DNA of 64,000 nt from Parasphingopyxis sp. (lineage in GTDB: Bacteria; Pseudomonadota; Alphaproteobacteria; Sphingomonadales; Sphingomonadaceae), in assembly GCF_028279465.1 (NCBI RefSeq), contig NZ_JANQNS010000015.1:558001-622000 (forward strand), read 5' to 3'. This document shows, piece after piece, positions 30,923 through 40,865 of this stretch. A program made the position numbers and the translations under genes. Every line of letters starts with the position of its first letter. Positions within the stretch are counted from its first letter, which is position 1. The notes beneath the pieces are model-generated. The model made no database searches and had not been told where the DNA came from. It saw only the letters and a program-made list of their open reading frames with translations.

Positions 30923-32401
30923 CTAGCGCTGAGGCGTCGGATAACGCGCCGGATCGGCAAACGCCCGGCCGAGCGCGATATGCAGCAGCAGATCGTCCAA
31001 GGCCCCGCCAAGTTCCATGCCCTCGATCTCGTCGTCCGGGCTATGGTACACGCCACGCAGGAAGCCGTTCAGCAGTTCGGGGTCGGCGAAAGAACCGCCT
31101 ACGGCAAGCGCCGGAACGCCATTGGCAAGAAAGGCCCAGCTGTCGAGACGACGCACATAAGCGTCCAACTCTGCGCCGGTATAGTTATCACGTCCTTGTT
31201 CCCGTGCGATGCCGTCGATCAATGCGTCGAGCGGGGTCAGTCCGCGGCCGATAATGCCGACGGGCATTCCGCGTGGAGCGATTGCAATCGAATCGAGATT
31301 GAACAGCGCGATAATCTGTTCAAGCGGCCGCGGCGGCGCTTCGACAAAAGCAAAGGCCCCCAGCAGACCGCTTTCCTCCGCCGTCGTGGTGACGAACATG
31401 ATGTCGCGTTCGGGGCGCGGTCCGGCTGCGAGTGCGCGGGCCGTTTCGATCAAAGCGGCTATTCCACTCGCATTATCGATTGCGCCATTACAGATTCGGT
31501 CCTCCGCACCTTCCGGGCGGCAAATACCGAAATGATCGTGATGCGCGGTGAACATCACTGTGTCGTCGGTATCACCCGTACCCGGGAGCAGCGCGACGAC
31601 ATTGATACCATCATAGCGATCGAAGAGTGTTTCGGTCCGAACGTTGAGCTCGACCGGCAAAGCCATGGGCTGAAAATCGTCAGCTGCAGCCATCTCGAAG
31701 AGTCGTTCAACCGGATAGCCGGCTTCGCCAAATAGCAGATCGGTGGTTTCAGCCGACACGATTCCCTCGACATCGGCCCGGTGCGATTGCGCGCGATAGG
31801 TTTGGCGGAATCGCATGCTTGCGAGCGACGCGTCCCAGGGTGTGCCGCGCTCGGCGATCCCGATGATCGCCGCTGCGCCGCGATCGCGGAAAAATGCCAG
31901 GCTTCTACGGAAAGATGGAGCGGTTTCACCTGTTCCACGATCGCCGCGCAACAGCAAAACCGCCTGCCCGTCAAACCGACTATCGGCGAACGCATCGCCA
32001 TCATCAGCCAAAATGCCGAGCGCGTGACCCACGAAAATCACCGGAAGCGTGTTTAGGTCCACCGTTTCGCGACTGCCGAAGGCAATTACTTCCGCGCTGG
32101 CACTGCGTTCACCGCCGGCATGGGTGACTCGCAATTCCGAGCGACCATCGAAGCGCGATACGAGGGCGACGGGCTGGAAATAATGGCCATTGTAACCGGG
32201 CATCAACCCGGCGGCCGACAATTCAGTGGCGATATAGCTCACGGCGAGCGCTTCGCCCGCTGTTCCAGGCTCGCGGCCCTCGAATTCGTCGCTCGCGAGG
32301 ATCTCGATATGCCGCATCAAATCCGCTTCGGTGAGCGTTTGTGCTGTGGCTGGGCTAAGGAAAAAGAAGGCTGCGAAAACAGCCAGAAAGCGGACTAACA
32401 T
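30923..32401 (-). CDS. Exported M28 family metallopeptidase
   Basis: 492 residues from MLVRFLAVFAAFFFLSPATAQ, a clear signal peptide; the 27-residue longer frame is not protein-like. The order is N-terminal lid (LTEADLMRHIEILASDEFEGREPGTAGE), a PA-domain-like insert (about residues 110-240; VIFVGHALGI ... GQAVLLLRGD), then the M28 zinc core: FTAHHDHFGI (His), IDNASGIAALIETARAL (bridging Asp), TTAEESGLLGAFAF (catalytic and ligand Glu), FNLDSIAI (Asp) and GVYHSPDDEIEGM (His). Such enzymes are periplasmic or secreted aminopeptidases. It lies 51 bp downstream of... no shared start with guaB, so cotranscription with guaB is uncertain. Confidence 0.88.
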   Translation of the reverse strand: MLVRFLAVFAAFFFLSPATAQTLTEADLMRHIEILASDEFEGREPGTAGEALAVSYIATELSAAGLMPGYNGHYFQPVALVSRFDGRSELRVTHAGGERSASAEVIAFGSRETVDLNTLPVIFVGHALGILADDGDAFADSRFDGQAVLLLRGDRGTGETAPSFRRSLAFFRDRGAAAIIGIAERGTPWDASLASMRFRQTYRAQSHRADVEGIVSAETTDLLFGEAGYPVERLFEMAAADDFQPMALPVELNVRTETLFDRYDGINVVALLPGTGDTDDTVMFTAHHDHFGICRPEGAEDRICNGAIDNASGIAALIETARALAAGPRPERDIMFVTTTAEESGLLGAFAFVEAPPRPLEQIIALFNLDSIAIAPRGMPVGIIGRGLTPLDALIDGIAREQGRDNYTGAELDAYVRRLDSWAFLANGVPALAVGGSFADPELLNGFLRGVYHSPDDEIEGMELGGALDDLLLHIALGRAFADPARYPTPQR

Positions 32402-32572
32402 ACTCGACCCATGGCAGCTGCCCGGGTCATGGACAAGGCCTTGCCAGCCTGCGTTCGATAAACGGCTATACCGCTCCATCAACGGCAGATGTTTCTTCGA
32501 TTATAGCTTGGCAGTGCGTCCGATTGCGCCCAATATGCGCGCAACAGGCAAATATTTGGCAGGAGCGGCGGC
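32402..32572. promoter_or_regulatory. Divergent region between M28 peptidase and slipin genes
   Basis: 171 bp between divergent starts. It holds a GGAG ribosome-binding site for the slipin gene a few bases before 32573. No operator or hairpin is evident. Confidence 0.35.
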
Positions 32573-33535
32573 ATGGAAGGCTTTTTCGGTGTAGTGATGG
32601 TCCTCACCTTGCTCGTGATCGTGTTCGTGATCATGGGCATCAAGATCGTCCGGCAGGGCTATAATTATACGATTGAATATTTCGGACGGTTTACGACCGT
32701 CGCGACCCCCGGTTTCAACTTTTTCACGCCGTTTCTCTATCGTGTGGGCCGCAAGGTGAACATGATGGAGCAGGTACTCGACATTCCGGGCCAAGAGATC
32801 ATCACCAAGGATAATGCGATGATCTCGACCGACGGAGTCGTGTTTTTCCAGGTGCTCGATGCCGCAAAAGCGGCTTATGAAGTGTCGGACCTCTACAATG
32901 CGATCCTGAATCTCGTAACGACGAACCTGCGCACCGTTATGGGGTCAATGGATCTCGACGAAACCCTGTCGAAGCGCGACGAGATCAACGCGCGGCTACT
33001 CTCGGTCGTCGACGATGCGACGACGCCTTGGGGTGTGAAAATCACCCGCGTCGAGGTCAAGGATATCCGACCGCCGCACGATATCGTCGACGCGATGGCG
33101 CGGCAGATGAAAGCGGAACGCGAAAAGCGCGCGACGATCCTCGAAGCCGAAGGCGAGAAAACCGCGGAAATCCTACGCTCCGAAGGCGAAAAGCAGGCGA
33201 ATATCCTCGAGGCTGAGGGCCGTCGCGAGGCTGCGTTCCGGGATGCTGAGGCGCGCGAACGCGAAGCCGAAGCAGAGGCCAAGGCGACCGAGATGGTGTC
33301 GAATGCGATCGCGGGCGGCAATGCCCAGGCGATCAACTATTTCATCGCGCAGGATTATGTGAAAACGGTCGAGGCGTTCGCCAAATCGCCCAACGCCAAG
33401 ACAATCCTCTTCCCGGTTGAGGCGACGCAGCTCATCGGCACGCTGGGCGGTATCGGCGAGCTCGCCAAGGAAGCGCTCGGCGATAGTGAATCGACGACCG
33501 TTGTTCCCGGGCGCCCGCCGCGGACCGGCCGATAG
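32573..33535 (+). CDS. SPFH/band 7 family protein (paraslipin, QmcA-like)
   Basis: 320 residues: one N-terminal membrane segment (VVMVLTLLVIVFVIMGI), then an SPFH domain (IVRQGYNYTIEYFGRFTTVATPGFNFFTPF; DGVVFFQVLDAAKAAYEVSDLYNAI; ITRVEVKDIRPPHDI) and a long charged coiled coil with repeated ILEAEGEK units (about residues 185-240). The C-terminal ILFPVEATQLIGTLGGI is typical of QmcA/paraslipins. These assemble into membrane cages and act with NfeD proteins and proteases in membrane quality control. It lies 18 bp before nfeD, the common partner arrangement. Confidence 0.93.
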   Translation: MEGFFGVVMVLTLLVIVFVIMGIKIVRQGYNYTIEYFGRFTTVATPGFNFFTPFLYRVGRKVNMMEQVLDIPGQEIITKDNAMISTDGVVFFQVLDAAKAAYEVSDLYNAILNLVTTNLRTVMGSMDLDETLSKRDEINARLLSVVDDATTPWGVKITRVEVKDIRPPHDIVDAMARQMKAEREKRATILEAEGEKTAEILRSEGEKQANILEAEGRREAAFRDAEAREREAEAEAKATEMVSNAIAGGNAQAINYFIAQDYVKTVEAFAKSPNAKTILFPVEATQLIGTLGGIGELAKEALGDSESTTVVPGRPPRTGR

Positions 33536-33553
33536 GATCAGGAGACGCGCACG

Positions 33554-34036
33554 ATGAATATCGGCGGTACCGAGATCAGCGGGGATATGCTGTGGGTCAT
33601 CCTGGGGGTGATTCTGTTGATATCCGAGATGATCGCGCCCGGCGTTTATCTGATGTTTCTCGGTGGAGCGGCCATTCTCACCGGCCTGCTGAGCTTTGCC
33701 CTGCCCCTGCCTTTCGTCGTGCAATTGCTGATTTTCGCACTGAGCTCGGTCGCGTCCGTCTATGTCGCGAAGCGCTGGTTCGACGTATATCCGATCCTGT
33801 CGAGCGCCCCGCTCCTTAACGCCCGCATCGCGCAGATGATCGGGCAAACGGTAGAGGTTATCGAGCCGATCGAAGGTGGGTCGGGCCGGGTCAAGGTTGG
33901 CGACAGCGTGTGGTCCGCAACCGGTCCCGATGCCGAGATCGGTGCGCGGATGAAGATTGTCGGCGCTGAGGGTAACCGCTTGGCTGTCGAGCCTCTCGAC
34001 GCGCTTCCGGCGAGCGATGACGCATCGGCGGCTTAG
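33554..34036 (+). CDS. NfeD family membrane protein
   Basis: 160-residue short NfeD-type protein. Three hydrophobic segments (MLWVILGVILLISEMIAPGVYLMFLGGAAIL, then FVVQLLIFALSSVASVYVA) precede a C-terminal OB-fold-like domain (QTVEVIEPIEGGSGRVKVGDSVWSATGPDAEIGARMKIVGAEGNRLAVEPL). It is the usual partner of SPFH proteins and is encoded 18 bp downstream of one. It lacks the N-terminal serine protease domain of long NfeD proteins. Confidence 0.92.
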   Translation: MNIGGTEISGDMLWVILGVILLISEMIAPGVYLMFLGGAAILTGLLSFALPLPFVVQLLIFALSSVASVYVAKRWFDVYPILSSAPLLNARIAQMIGQTVEVIEPIEGGSGRVKVGDSVWSATGPDAEIGARMKIVGAEGNRLAVEPLDALPASDDASAA

Positions 34037-34044
34037 CGCTGAAA

Positions 34045-34365
34045 TCAACTCCGGTTAAACAGCCCCTTGGCGATGTCGGTGATATCATTGAGCGGATTGC
34101 CGTCACCGTCCCGGTCGATCATCCCTGAGAAACTGGACAGCGAGCCTTCACCGCCGATTTGCTCGACAATCTGACTGAGCACATTGCTATCCATGCCGGT
34201 CTGTTCGGCCGCAAGCTCGACCGTATCGCCGTCTTGCTCATGCGTGATGCCTAGCGCAGCGATTGCGCGCTCGGCCATAGCGGGGTCGATGCCGACCCGT
34301 TCGGCGAGGTTGCCGATATCGTCCGGTGCGCCGCCGATACTCTGCAGGATGGAATTGATATTCAT
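34045..34365 (-). CDS. DUF937/YidB-like small protein
   Basis: 106 residues, no signal peptide. It is helical with several short predicted units (NINSILQSIGGAPDDIGNLAERVGIDPAMAERAIAALG) and ends with a calcium-loop-like DRDGDGNPLNDI followed by a helix, a C-terminus also seen in DUF937/YidB-related proteins. The family call is from general resemblance. It is 26 bp downstream of pckA on the same strand, so may share its transcript. Function unknown. Confidence 0.6.
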   Translation of the reverse strand: MNINSILQSIGGAPDDIGNLAERVGIDPAMAERAIAALGITHEQDGDTVELAAEQTGMDSNVLSQIVEQIGGEGSLSSFSGMIDRDGDGNPLNDITDIAKGLFNRS

Positions 34366-34391
34366 CGCTTTTCTCCTCTTGGCCCTGGGGG

Positions 34392-35993
<1,602 letters not shown>

Positions 35994-36182
35994 GTCATAT
36001 CTCCTAAGAAAACGGGGAGGACGCCGCAGCCTCTGGATGCGCCTTCGTCTCTCGCCACAGCCCTAAGCAGTTGATGACAGAAAAATCAACGCGGCAGCGC
36101 GCATTATCGGGTAAAACCGCCCATTGCCGCGACGTTCGGACATGGCTAGTCAGGCGCGTAACCCTTAGGAACCGGTGAGTGA
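35994..36182. promoter_or_regulatory. pckA / chvI divergent control region
   Basis: 189 bp carrying the promoters of pckA and of the chvI operon. In Rhizobiales ChvI controls pckA, so a ChvI site could lie here. I could not recognise a direct-repeat operator by eye. A ribosome-binding-like AGGAACCGGTGAG precedes chvI. Confidence 0.45.
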
Positions 36183-36896
36183 ATGACTGCCACAATCGCG
36201 CTTGTTGACGATGACAAGAATATTTTGACGTCGGTATCGATTGCCCTGCAGTCGGAGGGCTTCACCACCCGCATCTATTCAGACGGAGAAACGGCGCTCA
36301 AGGCGTTGATCGAAAATCCGCCCGATCTTGCTGTTCTCGATATCAAAATGCCGCAGATGGACGGTATGGAGCTGTTGCGCCGGCTGCGCGAGAAAAGCGC
36401 GATTCCGGTTATCTTCCTGACGTCAAAGGACGATGAGCTCGACGAGGCGCTGGGCCTCGCCATGGGCGCGGACGATTATATCTCCAAGCCCTTCTCCCAG
36501 CGGCTGCTGATCGCACGCATTCGCGCTATCTTGCGGCGCAGCGAGTTATCGTCCCGGACCGCTGAGGAGGATGGCGAGAATGAAGCGATGCCGGAGCGGA
36601 TCGTGCGCGGACGGCTCGAAATGGATCCGGCGCGCCACCGGGTGACCTGGGCCGGCGAGAATGTGACCTTGACCGTGACCGAGTTCATGATCCTCGAATC
36701 GCTGGCCCAACGCCCGGGCATCGTGAAATCGCGCGACCAGCTAATGGACGCCGCCTATACTGACGATGTCTATGTCGACGATCGGACGATTGACAGCCAT
36801 ATCAAACGCTTGCGGCGGAAATTCCGGCAGGTCGATGGCGCGTTCGACGCGATCGAGACACTATATGGGGTCGGCTATCGCTTCGCCGAGGAATAG
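36183..36896 (+). CDS. chvI: Response regulator ChvI
   Basis: 237-residue OmpR-type regulator. The receiver has the acidic pocket VDDDKN, phosphoacceptor Asp53 ([13 protein letters not shown]), IFLTSKD and ISKPF (Lys). The C-terminal winged helix begins near residue 140 and carries [30 protein letters not shown] and [16 protein letters not shown]. The paired kinase follows with a 1-bp overlap, and pckA lies divergent upstream: the layout of ChvI. It likely responds to envelope or acid stress through ChvG, as known in relatives. Confidence 0.94.
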   Translation: MTATIALVDDDKNILTSVSIALQSEGFTTRIYSDGETALKALIENPPDLAVLDIKMPQMDGMELLRRLREKSAIPVIFLTSKDDELDEALGLAMGADDYISKPFSQRLLIARIRAILRRSELSSRTAEEDGENEAMPERIVRGRLEMDPARHRVTWAGENVTLTVTEFMILESLAQRPGIVKSRDQLMDAAYTDDVYVDDRTIDSHIKRLRRKFRQVDGAFDAIETLYGVGYRFAEE

Positions 36897-38446
36897 TGGC
36901 AGCCAACACCGATCTTGATCTGAAATGGTCCGCCCGCTGGTCGTTGACCAGCCGGATATTGGCCGTCAACATCTTCGCAATCGCGCTTCTCGCCGGCAGC
37001 TTTTTCTGGCTGGACAATTACCGGGTACGGTTGCTCGACGAACGGACCCGGCAAACCGAAACCCAGGCTGAGCTCATCGCCAATGTCATCGACCGGGAAG
37101 GCCCGGAGGATCGTGCGGACGTAATCGCGGATATTGGCGCGAGCAGCGGACATCGCATCCGCATCTACGATGCCGGAGGCGCGCTTGCGCTGGATAGCTG
37201 GGCCGTATCCGAACCCACCTATGTCAATCGCGATCCGGCCACTGAATCCTGGCGGCGGAACGTCGCGCGCTGGATGGATCAGGGGATCGAGACGGTGGTG
37301 AACGCCGACCCCCTCCCCGACTTTGCCGAACCCGAAATCGATCGATTGTCGGCATGGTCTTTCGCCAGCGGGATCGCCGATGCCGAAGGGCCGGTGACGC
37401 AACTCGCACTGGCACCGGACCGCACGCCCATGGTTTCGGTTGCGGTACCGCTCAACGGCGAGGAGGGCGTGGTCCTCGTAACGGCCAACGCCCGGGATAT
37501 CCGCAGCGATGTGCGCGCCGAACGGTTGCGTCTCGGCATCATCTTCCTGGCGGTCGCGCTGGTGTCCGTTCTCCTCTCGCTGTTCCTCGCCCGGACTATC
37601 GTTCGGCCCCTGCGGCGGCTGTCCATGGCCGCGCGGCGGGTGCGCCTCGGCCGCGCGCGCGAGGTCGTTCTCCCCAGATTGCCGGCCCGGCGCGACGAGA
37701 TCGGCCTTTTGGCGCGCACGCTTTCCGATATGAGCCAGGCTCTGCGTCAGCGCATCGATGCGACAGAAGCGCTCGCGGCAGATGTCGCACACGAGCTCAA
37801 AAACCCACTCGCGTCTTTAGGATCCGCGGTTGATAGCCTCAGAAAGGTCGAGGATCCGGAACTGCAGCGGCAATTGCTCGATGTGGTGCAAGACGATGTC
37901 CGCCGGCTCGATCGGCTTGTGACAGACATATCGCAGGCATCGCGTATCGACGCCGAACTCTCCCGGGCGAGTTTCGAGAAGGTCGACATCGGCGATCTTG
38001 TGGGCTCCATCGTGGCATCGCGCGATGAGCGCGGATCGAATGATGGTGTGCGCATCGCGTTTGGGCGGCCCCGCAGCGGCAGCGCTATCGTCATGGGAGA
38101 TGGACCTCAACTCGCGAGAGTGATGGAAAATCTGCTCGACAATGCCGTGTCCTTCTCGCCGGAAAACGGGACGGTCCGCATCGCCGCGACAACCGATGGC
38201 GAGAGGGTTTTTATCAATGTGGAGGACGAAGGTCCGGGAATTCCGGAAGATCAGCATGAGGAGATATTCCGCCGATTCCACAGTGTGCGCCCCGCTCAGG
38301 AAGAATTCGGCAAACATTCGGGTCTCGGGCTCGCTATCGCACGCGCGATCGTGGAGGGGCATGACGGGCTTATTCAGGCGCAAAATCGCGACGATTCGGC
38401 AAGCGGTGCGCGCTTTACTATAATGCTGCCCATGGCGCAGGCATGA
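36896..38446 (+). CDS. chvG: Sensor histidine kinase ChvG
   Basis: 516-residue membrane kinase starting at GTG, one base overlapping the chvI stop (TAGTG). N-terminal TM (ILAVNIFAIALLAGSFFWL), a periplasmic sensor region of about 200 residues, a second TM near 220-240 (LGIIFLAVALVSVLLSLFLA), HAMP (ARTIVRPLRRLSMAARRVRLG), then HisKA with the H box AADVAHELKNPLASLGSAV and HATPase motifs (MENLLDNAVSFSP; VEDEGPGIPED; GLGLAIARAIVEGH). It is a partner of ChvI. Its stop overlaps rapZ directly, with no hprK in between. Confidence 0.93.
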   Translation: MAANTDLDLKWSARWSLTSRILAVNIFAIALLAGSFFWLDNYRVRLLDERTRQTETQAELIANVIDREGPEDRADVIADIGASSGHRIRIYDAGGALALDSWAVSEPTYVNRDPATESWRRNVARWMDQGIETVVNADPLPDFAEPEIDRLSAWSFASGIADAEGPVTQLALAPDRTPMVSVAVPLNGEEGVVLVTANARDIRSDVRAERLRLGIIFLAVALVSVLLSLFLARTIVRPLRRLSMAARRVRLGRAREVVLPRLPARRDEIGLLARTLSDMSQALRQRIDATEALAADVAHELKNPLASLGSAVDSLRKVEDPELQRQLLDVVQDDVRRLDRLVTDISQASRIDAELSRASFEKVDIGDLVGSIVASRDERGSNDGVRIAFGRPRSGSAIVMGDGPQLARVMENLLDNAVSFSPENGTVRIAATTDGERVFINVEDEGPGIPEDQHEEIFRRFHSVRPAQEEFGKHSGLGLAIARAIVEGHDGLIQAQNRDDSASGARFTIMLPMAQA

Positions 38447-39387
38447 GCGAAACAGTATCTCCAGAGCGGCGGATTCTGCTGGTGACCGGCATGTCCGGTG
38501 CAGGCAAATCGACGGCGCTGCGCACATTGGAGGATATGGGCTGGGAAACGGTCGACAATCTCCCGCTCAGCCTGTTCGAGAAGCTGTTCGAGCCGGCCGG
38601 GCCGCTCGATCCGGCGAAAGCAGACCGGTCGATCGCGATCGGCATCGACAGCCGGACGCGCGGGTTCGACGCGAATGCGATCGTCGAACGGATCAAACAT
38701 CTGAAGGAAGAGCGCTCCCTCGATATCGAAACCCTGTTCCTCGATTGCACCGATAGCGAGCTCGAGCGGCGCTTCTCGGAGACCCGCCGGCGCCATCCAT
38801 TGGCCCTGGACCGCCCGGCCGCCCATGGTATCGCGCTCGAACGGGATTTGATGACGCCGCTGCGCCGCTGGGCAGCGCATCTCGTCGATACGACCGATAG
38901 CGCGGTCAATGAACTCCAGAAAGATATCCGCAGCCGGTTCGGCTCGGCCGAAAACGACGAACTTGTCATAACGGTGGTGTCTTTTGGCTTCGCCCGTGGA
39001 ATTCTCCGCAATGCCGACCTGCTGTTCGACATGCGCTTTCTGCGCAATCCGCACTGGGACGATACTCTGCGCGCGCAAACGGGTCTCGATGCAGCCGTTG
39101 GCGACTATATCGCGAAGGACGAGGCCTATGACGAAGCGCTGCACCGGATAGAGGAACTCGCCATTCTGCTTTTGCCCAGATATCAGGCCGAGGGGAAATC
39201 CTATGTCACGATCGGATTTGGCTGTACCGGCGGCCGGCACCGGTCGGTCCATGTCGCCGAACGGGTCGGGGAACGGTTGCGCGAGGCGGGATTTTCCCCC
39301 ACGGTCTCCCACCGCGATTTGGCCTTCCCCTCGCTCGATTCCGTCGAACGGGTGGCCGCCGGTGAAAATGGCACTGTAGGTGAGTGA
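38443..39387 (+). CDS. rapZ: RNase adapter protein RapZ
   Basis: 314-residue RapZ-family P-loop protein (formerly YvcJ). The P-loop is LVTGMSGAGKSTALRTLEDMGW, followed by the conserved TVDNLPLSLFEKL and later SFGFARGI and LRNPHWDDTLRAQTGLD; the C-terminal domain has IGFGCTGGRHRSVHVAE. In enterics RapZ controls glmS through small RNAs; in alphaproteobacteria its RNA targets are unclear. The ATG overlaps the chvG stop (ATGA). Start and end are tight against both neighbours, so it is cotranscribed with the PTS genes. Confidence 0.95.
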   Translation: MSETVSPERRILLVTGMSGAGKSTALRTLEDMGWETVDNLPLSLFEKLFEPAGPLDPAKADRSIAIGIDSRTRGFDANAIVERIKHLKEERSLDIETLFLDCTDSELERRFSETRRRHPLALDRPAAHGIALERDLMTPLRRWAAHLVDTTDSAVNELQKDIRSRFGSAENDELVITVVSFGFARGILRNADLLFDMRFLRNPHWDDTLRAQTGLDAAVGDYIAKDEAYDEALHRIEELAILLLPRYQAEGKSYVTIGFGCTGGRHRSVHVAERVGERLREAGFSPTVSHRDLAFPSLDSVERVAAGENGTVGE

Positions 39388-39792
39388 ATGATCGGGCTCG
39401 TTCTAGTTACGCATGGTAATCTTGCGCGCGAATTCGTGGTCGCGATGGAGCATGTGGTGGGCACGCAGGAACTGATCGAAGCGATTTGCATCGGTCCCGA
39501 TGACGATATGGAGGAGCGCCGCGCCGATATCGCCGAGGCGGTCGGCAAGGTGGATGGCGGCAACGGCGTGATTGTCCTCACCGATCTGTTCGGCGGCACG
39601 CCCTCTAACCTCTCCATATCGCTGATGCGGCCTGAAGAGGTGGAAGTGATCGCCGGGATGAACCTTCCGATGCTGATACGCCTCGCCAGCGCGCGCCAGT
39701 CGATGAGCGTTACCGATGCCATCGCTGCAGCCCGCGAGGCAGGTAAGAAATATATTTCCGTCGCGTCCGAAATATTGGGGCAAGCCGCTTGA
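39388..39792 (+). CDS. manX: PTS-Ntr EIIA component of the mannose type
   Basis: 134-residue EIIA-Man domain protein. The phospho-accepting histidine is His9 (LVLVTHGNLAREF), and the FGGTPSNLS loop is a family mark (VIVLTDLFGGTPSNLSISLM). No IIB, IIC or IID component is present, so it is likely a regulatory phosphate acceptor from HPr, as in PTS-Ntr of alphaproteobacteria. It starts directly after the rapZ stop and overlaps the TTG of ptsH by 4 bp. Confidence 0.93.
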   Translation: MIGLVLVTHGNLAREFVVAMEHVVGTQELIEAICIGPDDDMEERRADIAEAVGKVDGGNGVIVLTDLFGGTPSNLSISLMRPEEVEVIAGMNLPMLIRLASARQSMSVTDAIAAAREAGKKYISVASEILGQAA

Positions 39793-40061
39793 GCCGGGTC
39801 GAACGGACGGTCACGATTGCCAATCAGCGCGGCCTGCACGCCCGGGCGAGCAGCAAATTTGTGACGCTGGTGAGCGAACTCGACACCGATGTTCAGGTCT
39901 CGCGCGATGGCCAGACAGTGGCCGGTTCCTCGATCCTCGATCTGATGATGCTCGGTGCGGCGATGGGCGATAGAATTACGATCGCGGCGGAGGGAGACGG
40001 CGCGGAAATCGCGGTCGATCAGTTGGCGGCGCTTGTCGAGTCCAAGTTCGGGGAGGACTGA
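39789..40061 (+). CDS. ptsH: Phosphocarrier protein HPr
   Basis: 90-residue HPr with a TTG start (TTGA overlap with manX). His17 in RGLHARASSKF is the PTS phosphorylation site, and Ser48 in GSSILDLMMLGAA is at the position of regulatory Ser46 used by HPr kinase, although no hprK is found at this locus. GGGGAGG near the 3' end serves as ribosome-binding site for the next gene, which begins in the same frame just after this gene's TGA. Confidence 0.95.
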   Translation: MSRVERTVTIANQRGLHARASSKFVTLVSELDTDVQVSRDGQTVAGSSILDLMMLGAAMGDRITIAAEGDGAEIAVDQLAALVESKFGED

Positions 40062-40064
40062 TCC

Positions 40065-40865
40065 CTGCCACGCGAGATTACCGCATTTTCCAATCCGCTG
40101 ATCAAGCGGGCGCGGTCGTTGCGCGACAAGAAGCACCGGCGTAGCGAAGGCCTTTTTCTGGCCGAAGGGCTGCGGATTTTGAGCGAGGCTGAGGAAAGCG
40201 GCCGGTTGCCAGTCCAGATATTTTTCGCTGAAGAGTCGCGTGCGCATCCGCGCGTGCAGGCGCTTATGAGTGCGACCGAGAGCGCTGGCGGAGAGGCAAT
40301 TGTGACGACGCGTGCGATCCTGTCCAAGCTCTCCGGCAAGGATAATCCGCAGTCCGTCGTCGGGGTCTATCGCGAACTCGCAACGGACTTGTCCGCAATT
40401 GATCGCACGATCGCGCCAATCTGGCTTGTCGCCCAGGCGCTGCGGGACCCGGGCAATCTGGGAACAATGCTGCGAACCGGCGATGCCGTCGGCGCGGGCG
40501 GGCTGATCCTGATCGACGAGTGCGCCGATCCGTTTTCGGTTGAGGCCGTGCGCGCCTCGATGGGCGCGCTGTTCACCCAGAAAATAGCGACGGCGCGCTG
40601 GGATGAGTTTATCGCTTGGTTGCGCGGTGGAGACGGGATGCTCGTCGGCACGAGCCTCGATACCGAGCTCGACTATCAGACGCCGGACTATGTGCCACCG
40701 ACCTTCATCCTCACGGGCAATGAGTCGGCGGGATTGCCGGCAGATTATGCGGCCGCCTGCGATCTGCTCGTGAAGATGCCGATGCGGGGCAAGTCGGACA
40801 GTCTCAATGCGGCGGTCGCCACGGCCGTGATGGCCTATGAAGTCCTGAACCAGTTTCGCCGATGA
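40065..40865 (+). CDS. TrmH/SpoU family rRNA or tRNA methyltransferase, probable CTG start
   Basis: About 266-residue SPOUT methyltransferase. The substrate-binding N-terminal domain ITAFSNPLIKRARSLRDKKHRRSEG is followed by LFLAEGLRILSEA and the SPOUT knot motifs: LVAQALRDPGNLGTMLRTGDA, VRASMGALFTQKI, FILTGNESAGLPADY and VKMPMRGKSDSLNAAVATAVMAYE. The first TTG (40119) would remove the conserved N-terminus. A CTG at 40065, eight bases after GGGAGG, would give MPREITAFSN. The frame continues that of ptsH across one TGA. Substrate is unknown; the family modifies ribose 2'-OH of rRNA or tRNA. It overlaps the next gene by 4 bp. Confidence 0.9.
   Translation: MPREITAFSNPLIKRARSLRDKKHRRSEGLFLAEGLRILSEAEESGRLPVQIFFAEESRAHPRVQALMSATESAGGEAIVTTRAILSKLSGKDNPQSVVGVYRELATDLSAIDRTIAPIWLVAQALRDPGNLGTMLRTGDAVGAGGLILIDECADPFSVEAVRASMGALFTQKIATARWDEFIAWLRGGDGMLVGTSLDTELDYQTPDYVPPTFILTGNESAGLPADYAAACDLLVKMPMRGKSDSLNAAVATAVMAYEVLNQFRR

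Noticed and set aside
39789-40865. HPr-TrmH as one fused gene
   Set aside because: A TGA separates them and each half has its normal length and a good ribosome-binding site; readthrough is possible but not shown.
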